From Gemmatimonas sp. (lineage in GTDB: Bacteria > Gemmatimonadota > Gemmatimonadetes > Gemmatimonadales > Gemmatimonadaceae), in NCBI RefSeq assembly GCF_031426495.1, contig NZ_JANPLK010000006.1, positions 1 through 64,000 of the forward strand: a DNA stretch of 64,000 nt. The letters run 5' to 3'. Below are positions 27,301 through 33,749 of this stretch, piece by piece. The notes under the pieces were generated by a model. The model saw only the letters and a list, made by a program, of their open reading frames with translations, was not told the DNA's origin and did not search any database. The number at the start of each line of letters is the position of its first letter. Positions within the stretch are counted from its first letter, which is position 1. The translations under genes were made by a program, and so were the position numbers.

Positions 27301-27546
27301 CCCGTTGATCGACTTGACGCCGGAGATGCTCTGGATCGCTTCCTCGATCGGTTCGAGCACTTCGCGCTCGACCTGCTCCGGGGATGCGCCGGGATAGATG
27401 ATCGTGGTCAGCACGATGGGCGGCTGCACTTCCGGAAACTCGTCCGTTTGCAACTGCGACAGGGCGACCAAGCCGAAGCCCACCAGCGTGAGCATGGCCA
27501 CGACGGTGATCAGCGGCCGCTTGATCGCGAAATCAGAAATGAACAT
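24382..27546 (-). CDS. RND efflux permease (HAE1/AcrB-like)
   Basis: 1054-residue proton-driven inner-membrane pump. N-terminus MFISDFAIKRPLITVVAMLT is the usual first helix; two large periplasmic loops follow TM1 and TM7. TM4 contains LLGLSLAIGILIDDAIVVREN with the Asp-Asp proton-relay pair, and the second half has SLIGVILLCGIVAKNAILLVDFAKW with the partner Lys. Together with the adaptor and TolC-family genes just upstream it forms a tripartite efflux pump. It starts 30 bases after the adaptor stop. Substrates unknown. Regulation is likely by the TetR protein encoded first in the operon. Confidence 0.92.
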   Translation of the reverse strand: MFISDFAIKRPLITVVAMLTLVGFGLVALSQLQTDEFPEVQPPIVLTTIIYPGASPEQVEREVLEPIEEAIQSISGVKSINGEARDGFAQIVTQFVYSKDLSEATQDIRDAISTKRQDLPQEMEEPILKKFNPTDAPIVTLSLYSTSLTPAQLTQIADPGITRELRSIAGVADVQVSGGVKRELTVNLDPQRLQSAGVSVPQVVAALQTGNLAVPVGRVTSSLDERTIRLQGRLQSPDDFMQLVVSERAGRVVRLGDVATAVDGVEEQRTLALYNGRDAVGIEIKKTNGYSTTAVAEAIFKKVQELRPTLPKGAQFDVVKNKGERVENSVTNVRDALVEGAVLTVLVVFLFLNSWRSTVITGLALPVSVLASFVAVWAFGFTLNTMSLLGLSLAIGILIDDAIVVRENIVRHVEMGKDHYTAAREGTDEIGLAVAATTFSIIAVFIPIAFLQGESGQWFKPFALTIACSVLVSLFVSFSLDPMLSAYWPDPHEEEHEKWWITKKLDKFNKWFDGLANNYRKLIGWALDHPKSMVLLAVASFATAIAMPALGLVGGGFFPLEDNAEVQMTVETPPGANLDYLRQKVTETLAIMGDTTRYPEVTYTFVTAGGASGAVDMASVYLKLSKKGDRLKVGQRDAESLAASMREDVKKVGGSSISVFTSDFAGQEKQISLELRGNDKAALQTVADQYLAALKSTPGAVDVGLSTKGLKPELTVQVDRALAASLGLSVGQVAQAIRPAFAGLDAGDWVDPTNQTRKVMVRLAPEARARGADLAQLPIALGQGSGSQLVPLQQVARIKSELGPAIVNHLDRDNVIKVQGNIAGRSLTEVMGDFEKKTSTIQLPAGVKMSSGGQVEQQNEVFGSIFIALGVAVALMYLILVVQFGSFLDPIAILISLPLSLIGVMGALAITGNTINLMSLIGVILLCGIVAKNAILLVDFAKWAREKNGMPLREALIEAGAIRLRPILMTTFALIAGMIPVALGRGEGAQFRAPLGVAVIGGVITSTVLTLLVIPTFYEIFDNMRTWVSRRVGLTPPHTGQFRTLELPMAEAGD

Positions 27547-27576
27547 GGGGGCGTGGTTGGATGATTATCCGATGGT

Positions 27577-28740
27577 TCAATTCTTCTTCGCGGGCGTCGG
27601 GGCGGGCGCGGCGTTGGATGCGGCAGCCGGCGTTGCATCACGCGGAGCCGACACCACCACCGACGATCCGATCGAGATGCCGCGGGCAGCGCCCAGCAAC
27701 ACGGTGTCGCCACTCGCGATGCCCGAGGTCACTTCAAACGCCGCCGCCGCTTCGTCGCGCACGCCCAACTGCACCTCGACCTTCTCCACCTTGCCGCCCT
27801 TGAGTCGCATCAGCGTCGGCACGATACCGGTTTGATCGACGGCCGTTTCGGGCACCATCACGCCGACGCGCTTCTCCGAGGCGACGCGCCCTTCCACGAA
27901 CAGGCCGGCCACGAGCACACCGGCCGAATTCGGCACCGATGCCAACAAACGCACCTGCTTCGTCTGCGGATCCACCATCGGGCTCACCCGCGTCACCTTG
28001 CCTTCCAGCACGCGATCGGAGCCGTTGACCGTGAACAGCACCGGCGCACCCACGCGCACGTCCGCCAGCGCCGTGGTCGGAACCGACGCTTCCACCCGCA
28101 GGCTGCGCGGATCGATCACGGTGAACATGGCCGAACCCGGCGACACGATATCGCCCGGGCTCACCGCGCGCTCCGACACCACGCCGGCGAACGGTGAACG
28201 GATGACCGTGTTGCGCAGCATCTTCTCCGCCGACGACAGCCGCGCTTTCGCATCGGCCAACTGGGCCTGCGCACCAAGGCTGGCGCGGTCGGCCCCTTCC
28301 ACATCGCGCTCGGCGATGGCACCAGCCGCGGCCAGCGTCTTCGAACGCTGCAGTTCGCGCGCCGCCTGTTCGGCTGCCACGGTCGCTTGCGCGACCGAGG
28401 ATCGGGCCGAAATCGCGGCATCACGTACCGAGGCATCGTCGATGCGGCCGAGCACAGTGCCGGCGCTCACGCGCTCACCTTGCTCGACGTTCGTGGCGAG
28501 CACGGCACCGCTCATCTCGGCGCGAATGCGCGCTTCGCGATCGGCGGTCAACGTGCCGGAGATCGCCGGACCGCTGCGCAGCGTATCCGTGCGTGCCACC
28601 GCGATGTTGTCCGGCCCGATGTTCTGGGACACCGGCGCCGCGTTGGCGGTCGAGGCTTCCTTGTCTTTACTGCACGCGGTTCCCACCAGCGCTGCCGCGA
28701 GGAGAGCGAGGGACGCGGTTCGGCGAGTCATGGTATTCAT
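27577..28740 (-). CDS. RND efflux periplasmic adaptor lipoprotein
   Basis: 387 residues from ATG 28740. Signal MNTMTRRTASLALLAAALVG ends in a lipobox GTAC, so lipid-anchored in the inner membrane. Domain order: barrel-sandwich half (AVARTDTLRSGPAISGTLTA), alpha hairpin (ASVRDAAISARSSVAQATVA... to ...KARLSSAEKMLRNTVIRSP), second sandwich half (FAGVVSERAVSPGDIVSPG), beta-barrel and membrane-proximal domain, Ala/Pro-rich tail ending KKN. Start ATGA overlaps the TolC-family stop (4 nt). Confidence 0.9.
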   Translation of the reverse strand: MNTMTRRTASLALLAAALVGTACSKDKEASTANAAPVSQNIGPDNIAVARTDTLRSGPAISGTLTADREARIRAEMSGAVLATNVEQGERVSAGTVLGRIDDASVRDAAISARSSVAQATVAAEQAARELQRSKTLAAAGAIAERDVEGADRASLGAQAQLADAKARLSSAEKMLRNTVIRSPFAGVVSERAVSPGDIVSPGSAMFTVIDPRSLRVEASVPTTALADVRVGAPVLFTVNGSDRVLEGKVTRVSPMVDPQTKQVRLLASVPNSAGVLVAGLFVEGRVASEKRVGVMVPETAVDQTGIVPTLMRLKGGKVEKVEVQLGVRDEAAAAFEVTSGIASGDTVLLGAARGISIGSSVVVSAPRDATPAAASNAAPAPTPAKKN

Positions 28741-30305
28741 CGAGTGGGGCCGGTGGACGAGGTGGAACCCTGCGACAGGGGGAGATAAGGGAGCAATTCG
28801 AGACGCTTGCGCGCGACCTGCAGATTGCGCGCGGCTTGCGCGCGGTTGGCGAGTGCCTGCTGCAATTGATTGCGCGTTTCGGACAGTTCGAGCTGCGTGG
28901 AAATGCCTTCGCGGAAGCGCACTTCGGCAATGTCGTAGGCGCGTTGCGCCTGTTCGGCCGTGCCGACACTGGCTTGCCACGACGCTTCCGATTCGGTGAG
29001 CTGCGCGACCGCCTGACGGGCATCGAGCGATGCGCCTTCTTGCGCGAGACGCAACCGCTGGCGCGCTTCGATCACCGACGCTTCCGCCGCCTGCACTTCA
29101 CCACGTACGCGTCCGCCGGTGAAGAACGGATACGAGAGACCGATGCCGACGGTCCAGTTGGGGAAGAAATCCCCAAGACTTTTCGGCAGCACACCGACGG
29201 GATACGCAAGGCGCTGGTAGTTCGTGGTGGCCGAGATCGACGGCAGGCGCTGCGCCTTGGTGGCCTTCAATTGCTGCTGCGCCACTTCGACGCCCTTGAT
29301 CGCCTGCTTCACCGGAGCGCGCGTGCCGATGCCGGTATCACTGCCGGCCAGGACACGCGACACCGCCGCCTGCACCTGCGGATCGAGCGTGAGCACGTCG
29401 GCCACGTTCACATTCACCGAAGTGATCGGCACCTGATTGACGACCGGTGCCGCGACGGGAGACTCGGCAATGCTGTCGGTGAGCGCGAGTGGCTGATCGG
29501 GCGGCAGGTTGAGCAGCTGACGCAACCGCACGTAGGCGAGATCGCGGTTGGTGCGCGACTGCAACCAGCCGGGCCGCTGATTGTCACGCGTGACGCGCGC
29601 ACGAATGAGTTCGAACTCCGAGGCCGAGCCCACGTTACGCGTGAGCTGCACCTGTCGCAGCGTGCGTTCCGACTGCACGAGCGACGATTCCGAGATCGCA
29701 ACCAGGCGATCGGTGAGTAGCGCATCGTAGTAGGCCTGCGTGACATCGAGCTGCACCTGCGCTTGCGCGCTGGTGATCCCGATCTCGGCCGACTCGCGGG
29801 TGGCCTTTGCCGCGCGGATGTTCGCGGTGGCGCGGCCGCCAGTGAACAACGGCTGTGACGCCGAGAGTCCGACGTTGAAGTTGTACTGCGAGGCGAAGAT
29901 GCGCGTGATCGGGTTGTCGGCGGCCGACGTGGTATCGCCGCCACCGGAACCGCCATTGGAGCCGCTGTTTGATCGGCTGGAGATCGCAGCGAACTGGTTC
30001 TGCAGCTGCTTCTGCCAGTTCATCGTGGTGGCGAGCTGTGGCAGCAGCGCCGAGCGCGCCTGTCCAAGCTGCCCTTGCGCGCGCAGTGAACCGGCGCGGG
30101 CGATGGCGATCTGTTCGCTCTCACCGGTGGCCAGCGTCAGCGCCTCGGCCAGCGACAGCGGGCGCGGTGTGCCACCGACCGCGGGCTGAGCCGCAGCGCC
30201 ACGTGGCGTCAGCGCCATCGTCAGCGTAGCGGACGCGGCCATGATCCTGACCGCGGGGAGTCTGAGTATGCGGCGCCATGCGCGCGCACCAAGGGAATGC
30301 ATCAT
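28737..30305 (-). CDS. TolC-family outer membrane efflux protein
   Basis: 522 residues from ATG 30305 (or ATG 30302). Signal peptide with MAASATLTMALTPRGAAAQP cleavage region. Two internally related halves of coiled helices: LSLAEALTLATGESEQIAIA and, in the second half, LTLDPQVQAAVSRVLAGSDT, each followed by a barrel strand and returning helices with Gln/Ala-rich heptads. A Ser/Gly insertion (SNSGSNGGSGGGD) precedes a barrel segment in the first half. Start overlaps the TetR stop by 4 bases (ATGA), stop overlaps the adaptor start. Confidence 0.9.
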   Translation of the reverse strand: MMHSLGARAWRRILRLPAVRIMAASATLTMALTPRGAAAQPAVGGTPRPLSLAEALTLATGESEQIAIARAGSLRAQGQLGQARSALLPQLATTMNWQKQLQNQFAAISSRSNSGSNGGSGGGDTTSAADNPITRIFASQYNFNVGLSASQPLFTGGRATANIRAAKATRESAEIGITSAQAQVQLDVTQAYYDALLTDRLVAISESSLVQSERTLRQVQLTRNVGSASEFELIRARVTRDNQRPGWLQSRTNRDLAYVRLRQLLNLPPDQPLALTDSIAESPVAAPVVNQVPITSVNVNVADVLTLDPQVQAAVSRVLAGSDTGIGTRAPVKQAIKGVEVAQQQLKATKAQRLPSISATTNYQRLAYPVGVLPKSLGDFFPNWTVGIGLSYPFFTGGRVRGEVQAAEASVIEARQRLRLAQEGASLDARQAVAQLTESEASWQASVGTAEQAQRAYDIAEVRFREGISTQLELSETRNQLQQALANRAQAARNLQVARKRLELLPYLPLSQGSTSSTGPTR

Positions 30306-30958
30306 TTGGGGACAGTGGTGGAAGTCGAGTCGCGTTCGACCGTACGTGCTGCACGGTGTGCTGGTTCCTGCAAGGCACCGACCCCGCGCAGAAAAATGCG
30401 CACATAGGCGCGCAGCGTTTCCGGCACCGGCTGGGTGAACATCGTGGGCATGATGTCGCGGTTCATGCCGTCGGCGAACACCGCGCCCATCAGCATGGTG
30501 GCGGCGGCCCGCACCTCGGCCGGCGTGACTTCGCCGGACTCGGTAATCCATCCATGTCGACGCAGCTTCACCACGTAGTCGTGCAGGTGGGCCATGGCCG
30601 CACTTGGACCGTGCGTGGCGCAATCAGCCACATCGGGCCGGTTCTCGGCGTCGCTCATCATCTGGCGCACGATGGGGCGCATGCTCACCAGGGCGCTGTG
30701 ATGGGCGGAGACCCAGTCAAGCAGCTCTTGCTCAGGGTCGACCGGTTCCTGCGGAAAGGTGGCTTCCTGCTTGATGCGCGAGCACTCCTGCATCATCAGG
30801 TCGAGCAGGGCGTCTTTGGAGCCGAACTGCCGGAAGAGCGTGACTTCGTTCACGCCGGCTTCTTCGGCAATCCGGCGGGTGGTCGCTCCGCGCCAGCCGT
30901 GCTGGGCGTACACCCGGGCGGCGGCGTGAATGATGCGCTGTCGGTGGTCGTCAATCAT
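30302..30958 (-). CDS. TetR/AcrR-family transcriptional regulator
   Basis: 218 residues from ATG 30958. N-terminal helix-turn-helix: IIHAAARVYAQHGWRGATTR then RIAEEAGVNEVTLFRQFGSK, the canonical TetR DNA-binding signature with LFRQFGSKDALL. The C-terminal ligand-binding helices are variable (PDVADCATHGPSAAMAHLHD). It heads the efflux operon, with its stop overlapping the TolC start, so it presumably represses its own operon until the pump's substrate is bound. An inverted repeat at 30973-31006 directly upstream is the operator candidate. Confidence 0.88.
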   Translation of the reverse strand: MIDDHRQRIIHAAARVYAQHGWRGATTRRIAEEAGVNEVTLFRQFGSKDALLDLMMQECSRIKQEATFPQEPVDPEQELLDWVSAHHSALVSMRPIVRQMMSDAENRPDVADCATHGPSAAMAHLHDYVVKLRRHGWITESGEVTPAEVRAAATMLMGAVFADGMNRDIMPTMFTQPVPETLRAYVRIFLRGVGALQEPAHRAARTVERDSTSTTVPK

Positions 30959-30972
30959 GGAGCAACGGTAAT

Positions 30973-31006
30973 GCAAGTACTCACTAACGCGCAAGCGGGT
31001 ACTTGC
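30973..31006. promoter_or_regulatory. candidate TetR operator upstream of the efflux operon
   Basis: GCAAGTAC (30973-30980) and GTACTTGC (30999-31006) are perfect inverted halves separated by 18 bases, 15 bases upstream of the tetR start codon. TACTTGC/GCAAGTA half-sites are typical of AcrR/TetR regulators of RND pumps. A third copy of GCAAG lies inside (30991-30995). Confidence 0.55.
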
Positions 31007-31073
31007 TTGCATTTCGTCCCTTCCAGTTGGGACAAAAACCGGGTGGTCACTTTTGTAGGTGGTCGTTGGGGCT

Positions 31074-31180
31074 GTTGAACCGATCACACGGAGGAAAAGA
31101 GAGTAGGAGACCACTCGGGGCCGGTCCGGCGCGCACCCTCCTTTTCTCCTTGTCTCCTTTTCTCTGTGTGATCTGGCACT
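31074..31180. repeat. intergenic inverted-repeat element, copy C
   Basis: GATCACACGGAG (31082-31093) pairs with CTCTGTGTGATC (31162-31173) with one G-U/T mismatch, continuing inward as GAAAAGAGAG against CTCCTTTTCTC. The left flank GTTGAACC and right flank TGGCAC match copy A. Lies between the tetR and xdhC-like genes. Confidence 0.7.
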
Positions 31181-31241
31181 GCCGTGCGTCAGGACTCTTG
31201 TGAAGGTGCAGCTATGTGGTAACGTTTTTCAGTATGACCCC

Positions 31242-32549
31242 ATGTTTGTCCATCAGACCCGCGTGACCGGATTCCGAGAACTGGCCCGCGCCGCCGCGGA
31301 GGCCGTAGCCGCGCGCCCGGATGTGCCGCTCGCGCTGGCGACGCTGGTGCAGGTCGACGGCAGTTCGTACCGTCAGCCCGGTGCCCGCCTGTTGGTGGAT
31401 GCCGATGGGCGCGTACTGGCCGGCGCGATCAGTGGCGGCTGTCTCGAAGGCGACGTGGCCGCGAGAGCGGCTGAGGTGTGTGCGACCGGCCGCGGTGTTC
31501 GATTGATGTATGATCTGCGGGCCGATCTCGAGGCCATTTGGGGATTCGGCGCGGCGTGCGATGGCATCGCGCATCTGCTGCTGGAGCCGTTGCTCGATCC
31601 ATCCTGGTTGGCTGATGTCGAGGCGATCCGCTCGCGTCGCGGCAGTGGCGCCGTGCTCACGGTGCTCGATGGCCACGGTGGCGGCAGCAGCTGTGCGGTG
31701 CTCGACGGCGACGCCGCGACGGGCACGTGGCGCCCCATCGGAAATCAGGTCCACTGGATCTCGGGGTCCGAGTTGATGGAGTGCACGCGGGCGGCGCAGC
31801 GCACCGGCCACCCGTTGTTGCACGACGTGCGGGACGATGCTGCGGTGCTGTTCATCGAGCCGTTGGTGGCACGGATTGCGCTGCATGTGATCGGTGCGGG
31901 TCGCGGCGCGGAGGCGTTCGTGCAGATCGCGCAAGCGCTGGATTGGGACGTGAGCGTCATCGATCATCGTCCTTCGGTTCTGGCCAATCTCGATCTACCG
32001 GCGGGCGTGACCACCCATGTGGCGCGTATCGACGACCCGTTCAACGACTCGGAGTCGTTGAACGGGGGCGCGTCTTTCAACGACTCCGAGTCGTTGAACG
32101 GAGTGGTGGCGTCGCTGCCGCAGGACGGGCGCACCGCTGTTGCGTTGCTGTCGCATATTTTCGACGTAGACAGTGCCTGGCTCGCCGCCCTGTTGCCGCT
32201 CCCGGTCGCCTACATCGGCGTGCTGGGCTCACGAAAGCGCGCCGGGCAGTTGCTGGACGCGGTGGACGCGGCGTTGCTGGAGCGTGGTACCGCCCTCACT
32301 GATCGCATGCGCCACCGGCTGCACGCCCCGATCGGCCTCGACCTCGGCGGCGAGAGCCCGGCATCGATCGCGCTGTCGGCCATCGCCGAGATCGAGGCGG
32401 TGATCCATGGTCGCCCCGCCGGTTTCTTGCGGGAGCGTCAGAGTCCGATTCATGCCCGCACGCCGACCCCCCGGGTGTTCGATCACGAGAGTCCGATCGT
32501 GCCCACCGAGTGCGATGTGGGGCTCGACGATCACCGCGATCGCGAGTGA
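31242..32549 (+). CDS. XdhC/CoxI-family protein with palindromic peptide insertion
   Basis: About 435 residues; XdhC proteins bind and help sulfurate or insert molybdenum cofactor into xanthine dehydrogenase/CO dehydrogenase-type enzymes. N-terminal XdhC domain: LATLVQVDGSSYRQPGARLL and GAISGGCLEGDVA (conserved Cys). C-terminal Rossmann domain: RIALHVIGAGRGAEAFVQIA, YIGVLGSRKRAGQLL and GLDLGGESPASIALSAIAEI. Between them FNDSESLNGGAS is repeated as FNDSESLNGVVA, an in-frame insertion at 32039-32098 made of palindromic DNA. Start ATG 31242 chosen to begin just before the XdhC domain; GTG 31200 is possible. Four bases before the mocA-like start. Confidence 0.85.
   Translation: MFVHQTRVTGFRELARAAAEAVAARPDVPLALATLVQVDGSSYRQPGARLLVDADGRVLAGAISGGCLEGDVAARAAEVCATGRGVRLMYDLRADLEAIWGFGAACDGIAHLLLEPLLDPSWLADVEAIRSRRGSGAVLTVLDGHGGGSSCAVLDGDAATGTWRPIGNQVHWISGSELMECTRAAQRTGHPLLHDVRDDAAVLFIEPLVARIALHVIGAGRGAEAFVQIAQALDWDVSVIDHRPSVLANLDLPAGVTTHVARIDDPFNDSESLNGGASFNDSESLNGVVASLPQDGRTAVALLSHIFDVDSAWLAALLPLPVAYIGVLGSRKRAGQLLDAVDAALLERGTALTDRMRHRLHAPIGLDLGGESPASIALSAIAEIEAVIHGRPAGFLRERQSPIHARTPTPRVFDHESPIVPTECDVGLDDHRDRE
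32039..32098. repeat. two perfect palindromes inside the XdhC coding sequence
   Basis: First palindrome: GTTCAACGACTC (32039-32050), centre G, GAGTCGTTGAAC (32052-32063). Second: TTCAACGACTC (32076-32086), centre C, GAGTCGTTGAA (32088-32098). They are 36 bases apart, so the reading frame is kept and the peptide FNDSESLNG appears twice. Typical XdhC proteins have no such segment. Confidence 0.85.
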
Positions 32550-32553
32550 CCCG

Positions 32554-33165
32554 ATGACCGTCGCCGGTGTGCTGCTGGCGGCAGGAGGCTCCCGTCGCCT
32601 CGGATCCCCGAAGCAGTTGCTCAAGGTGAACGGCGTGACGCTCGTGGAGCGTGCGGCCCGCCACCTGGTGGAGGCGGGCTGTGCACCGGTGCTCGTCATC
32701 ATCGGCGCAGACGCCGCCGATGTACGCGATGCTGTTTCGATGCTGGCGGTACAGTGCGTCGAAAATGCGGACTGGGAGCGGGGCATGGGCACGTCGATCG
32801 CACGTGCCGTGACCCAGCTGAACGATGTACGTTTTACCGGAATTCGGGCGGCGCTGATCGCCACCTGCGACATGCCGACGGTCACTGCCGATCATCTCCG
32901 GTCGCTGATCGAGACCTCGAACCACGGCGCCGAGCGCGTCGCGTCGGCGTATGCCGGCCCTGATGGGGGTGCGGTCGTGGGCATCCCCGCGGTGCTGCCG
33001 CGCGCGGATTGGCCGACGCTCGCGGAACTCGACGGCGACCAGGGCGCTCGCGGATTACTTCGTGACAGTCGGACCCTTACGGTTTCTCTTCGGCACGGTA
33101 ATTTCGATCTCGACACCCCGGACGACGTCGCCGCCTGGCGCGCCACCGACGGTGCCTCCCCGTAG
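32554..33165 (+). CDS. MocA/MobA-like nucleotidyltransferase
   Basis: 203 residues from ATG 32554. Molybdenum cofactor nucleotidyltransferase fold: MTVAGVLLAAGGSRRLGSPK (the LLAAGxSxRxGxPK nucleotide-binding signature), LVIIGADAADVRDAV, ALIATCDMPTVTADHLRSLI (catalytic Asp), AYAGPDGGAVVGIPAVLPR and ELDGDQGARGLL (second acidic motif). The family transfers CMP or GMP to molybdopterin. Adjacent XdhC suggests a role in maturing a molybdenum hydroxylase; no such enzyme is in the window. Confidence 0.85.
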   Translation: MTVAGVLLAAGGSRRLGSPKQLLKVNGVTLVERAARHLVEAGCAPVLVIIGADAADVRDAVSMLAVQCVENADWERGMGTSIARAVTQLNDVRFTGIRAALIATCDMPTVTADHLRSLIETSNHGAERVASAYAGPDGGAVVGIPAVLPRADWPTLAELDGDQGARGLLRDSRTLTVSLRHGNFDLDTPDDVAAWRATDGASP

Positions 33166-33195
33166 GCTTATCTCCCACCGCTAGCACCACCGCCC

Positions 33196-33690
33196 ATGTC
33201 TCTCGTTCAATCCGCCCTGGCCGATCTCGATCACGAGATGGCGCAGACCCGCAAGATGCTGGAGCGCGTTCCCGAGGCACACCTCGACTTCACGCCGCAT
33301 CCGAAGTCGTGGCCGTTGCAGAAGCTCGCCAATCACCTCACCGATTTCGGCCTGTGGGGAGCCGTGACGATCACCACGTCGGAGCTCGACTTCGCACAGC
33401 CGATGCCGCGTGTGGAAGCGCCGACCACCGCTGCCGGCTTTGTGGCGCAGTTTGACGCTCGCCTCGCCGACTTCAAGGCGGCGTTGTCCACCGTGACTGA
33501 CGAGCAGCTTGGCGAGACGTGGACACTGCGCATGGGCGCGCATGTCATCATGGCCGAGCCGAAGCTGTCCGTGCTCCGCACGACGGTGATCAGCCACATG
33601 ATCCACCATCGCGCGCAGCTCACGATCTACTATCGCCTGCTCGGCGTGCCCGTTCCTGGGTTGTACGGTCCGTCGGCCGACGAGCAGTAG
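33196..33690 (+). CDS. DinB-family protein
   Basis: 164 residues, four-helix-bundle DinB/YfiT-like metal-binding fold. Metal ligands: NHLTDFGLWG (first His, near 47), and VISHMIHHRAQLTIYYRLLG near 131-150 (HxxxH pair within HMIHHR). PHPKSWPLQKLANHL matches the family's entry helix. Such proteins act as thiol S-transferases or metal-dependent hydrolases; the reaction here is unknown. Confidence 0.85.
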   Translation: MSLVQSALADLDHEMAQTRKMLERVPEAHLDFTPHPKSWPLQKLANHLTDFGLWGAVTITTSELDFAQPMPRVEAPTTAAGFVAQFDARLADFKAALSTVTDEQLGETWTLRMGAHVIMAEPKLSVLRTTVISHMIHHRAQLTIYYRLLGVPVPGLYGPSADEQ

Positions 33691-33713
33691 CACGCGGTTC
33701 ACACGACGATGGT

Positions 33714-33749
33714 GGTGGCCCGGATTCCCCGAGTGCTTACCGGGCCACC
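33714..33749. terminator. stem-loop between DinB and M42 genes
   Basis: GGTGGCCCGG (33714-33723) and CCGGGCCACC (33740-33749) pair perfectly with a 16-nt loop. The right arm overlaps the last codons of the M42 gene. A bidirectional terminator is plausible; no T-tract. Confidence 0.4.
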
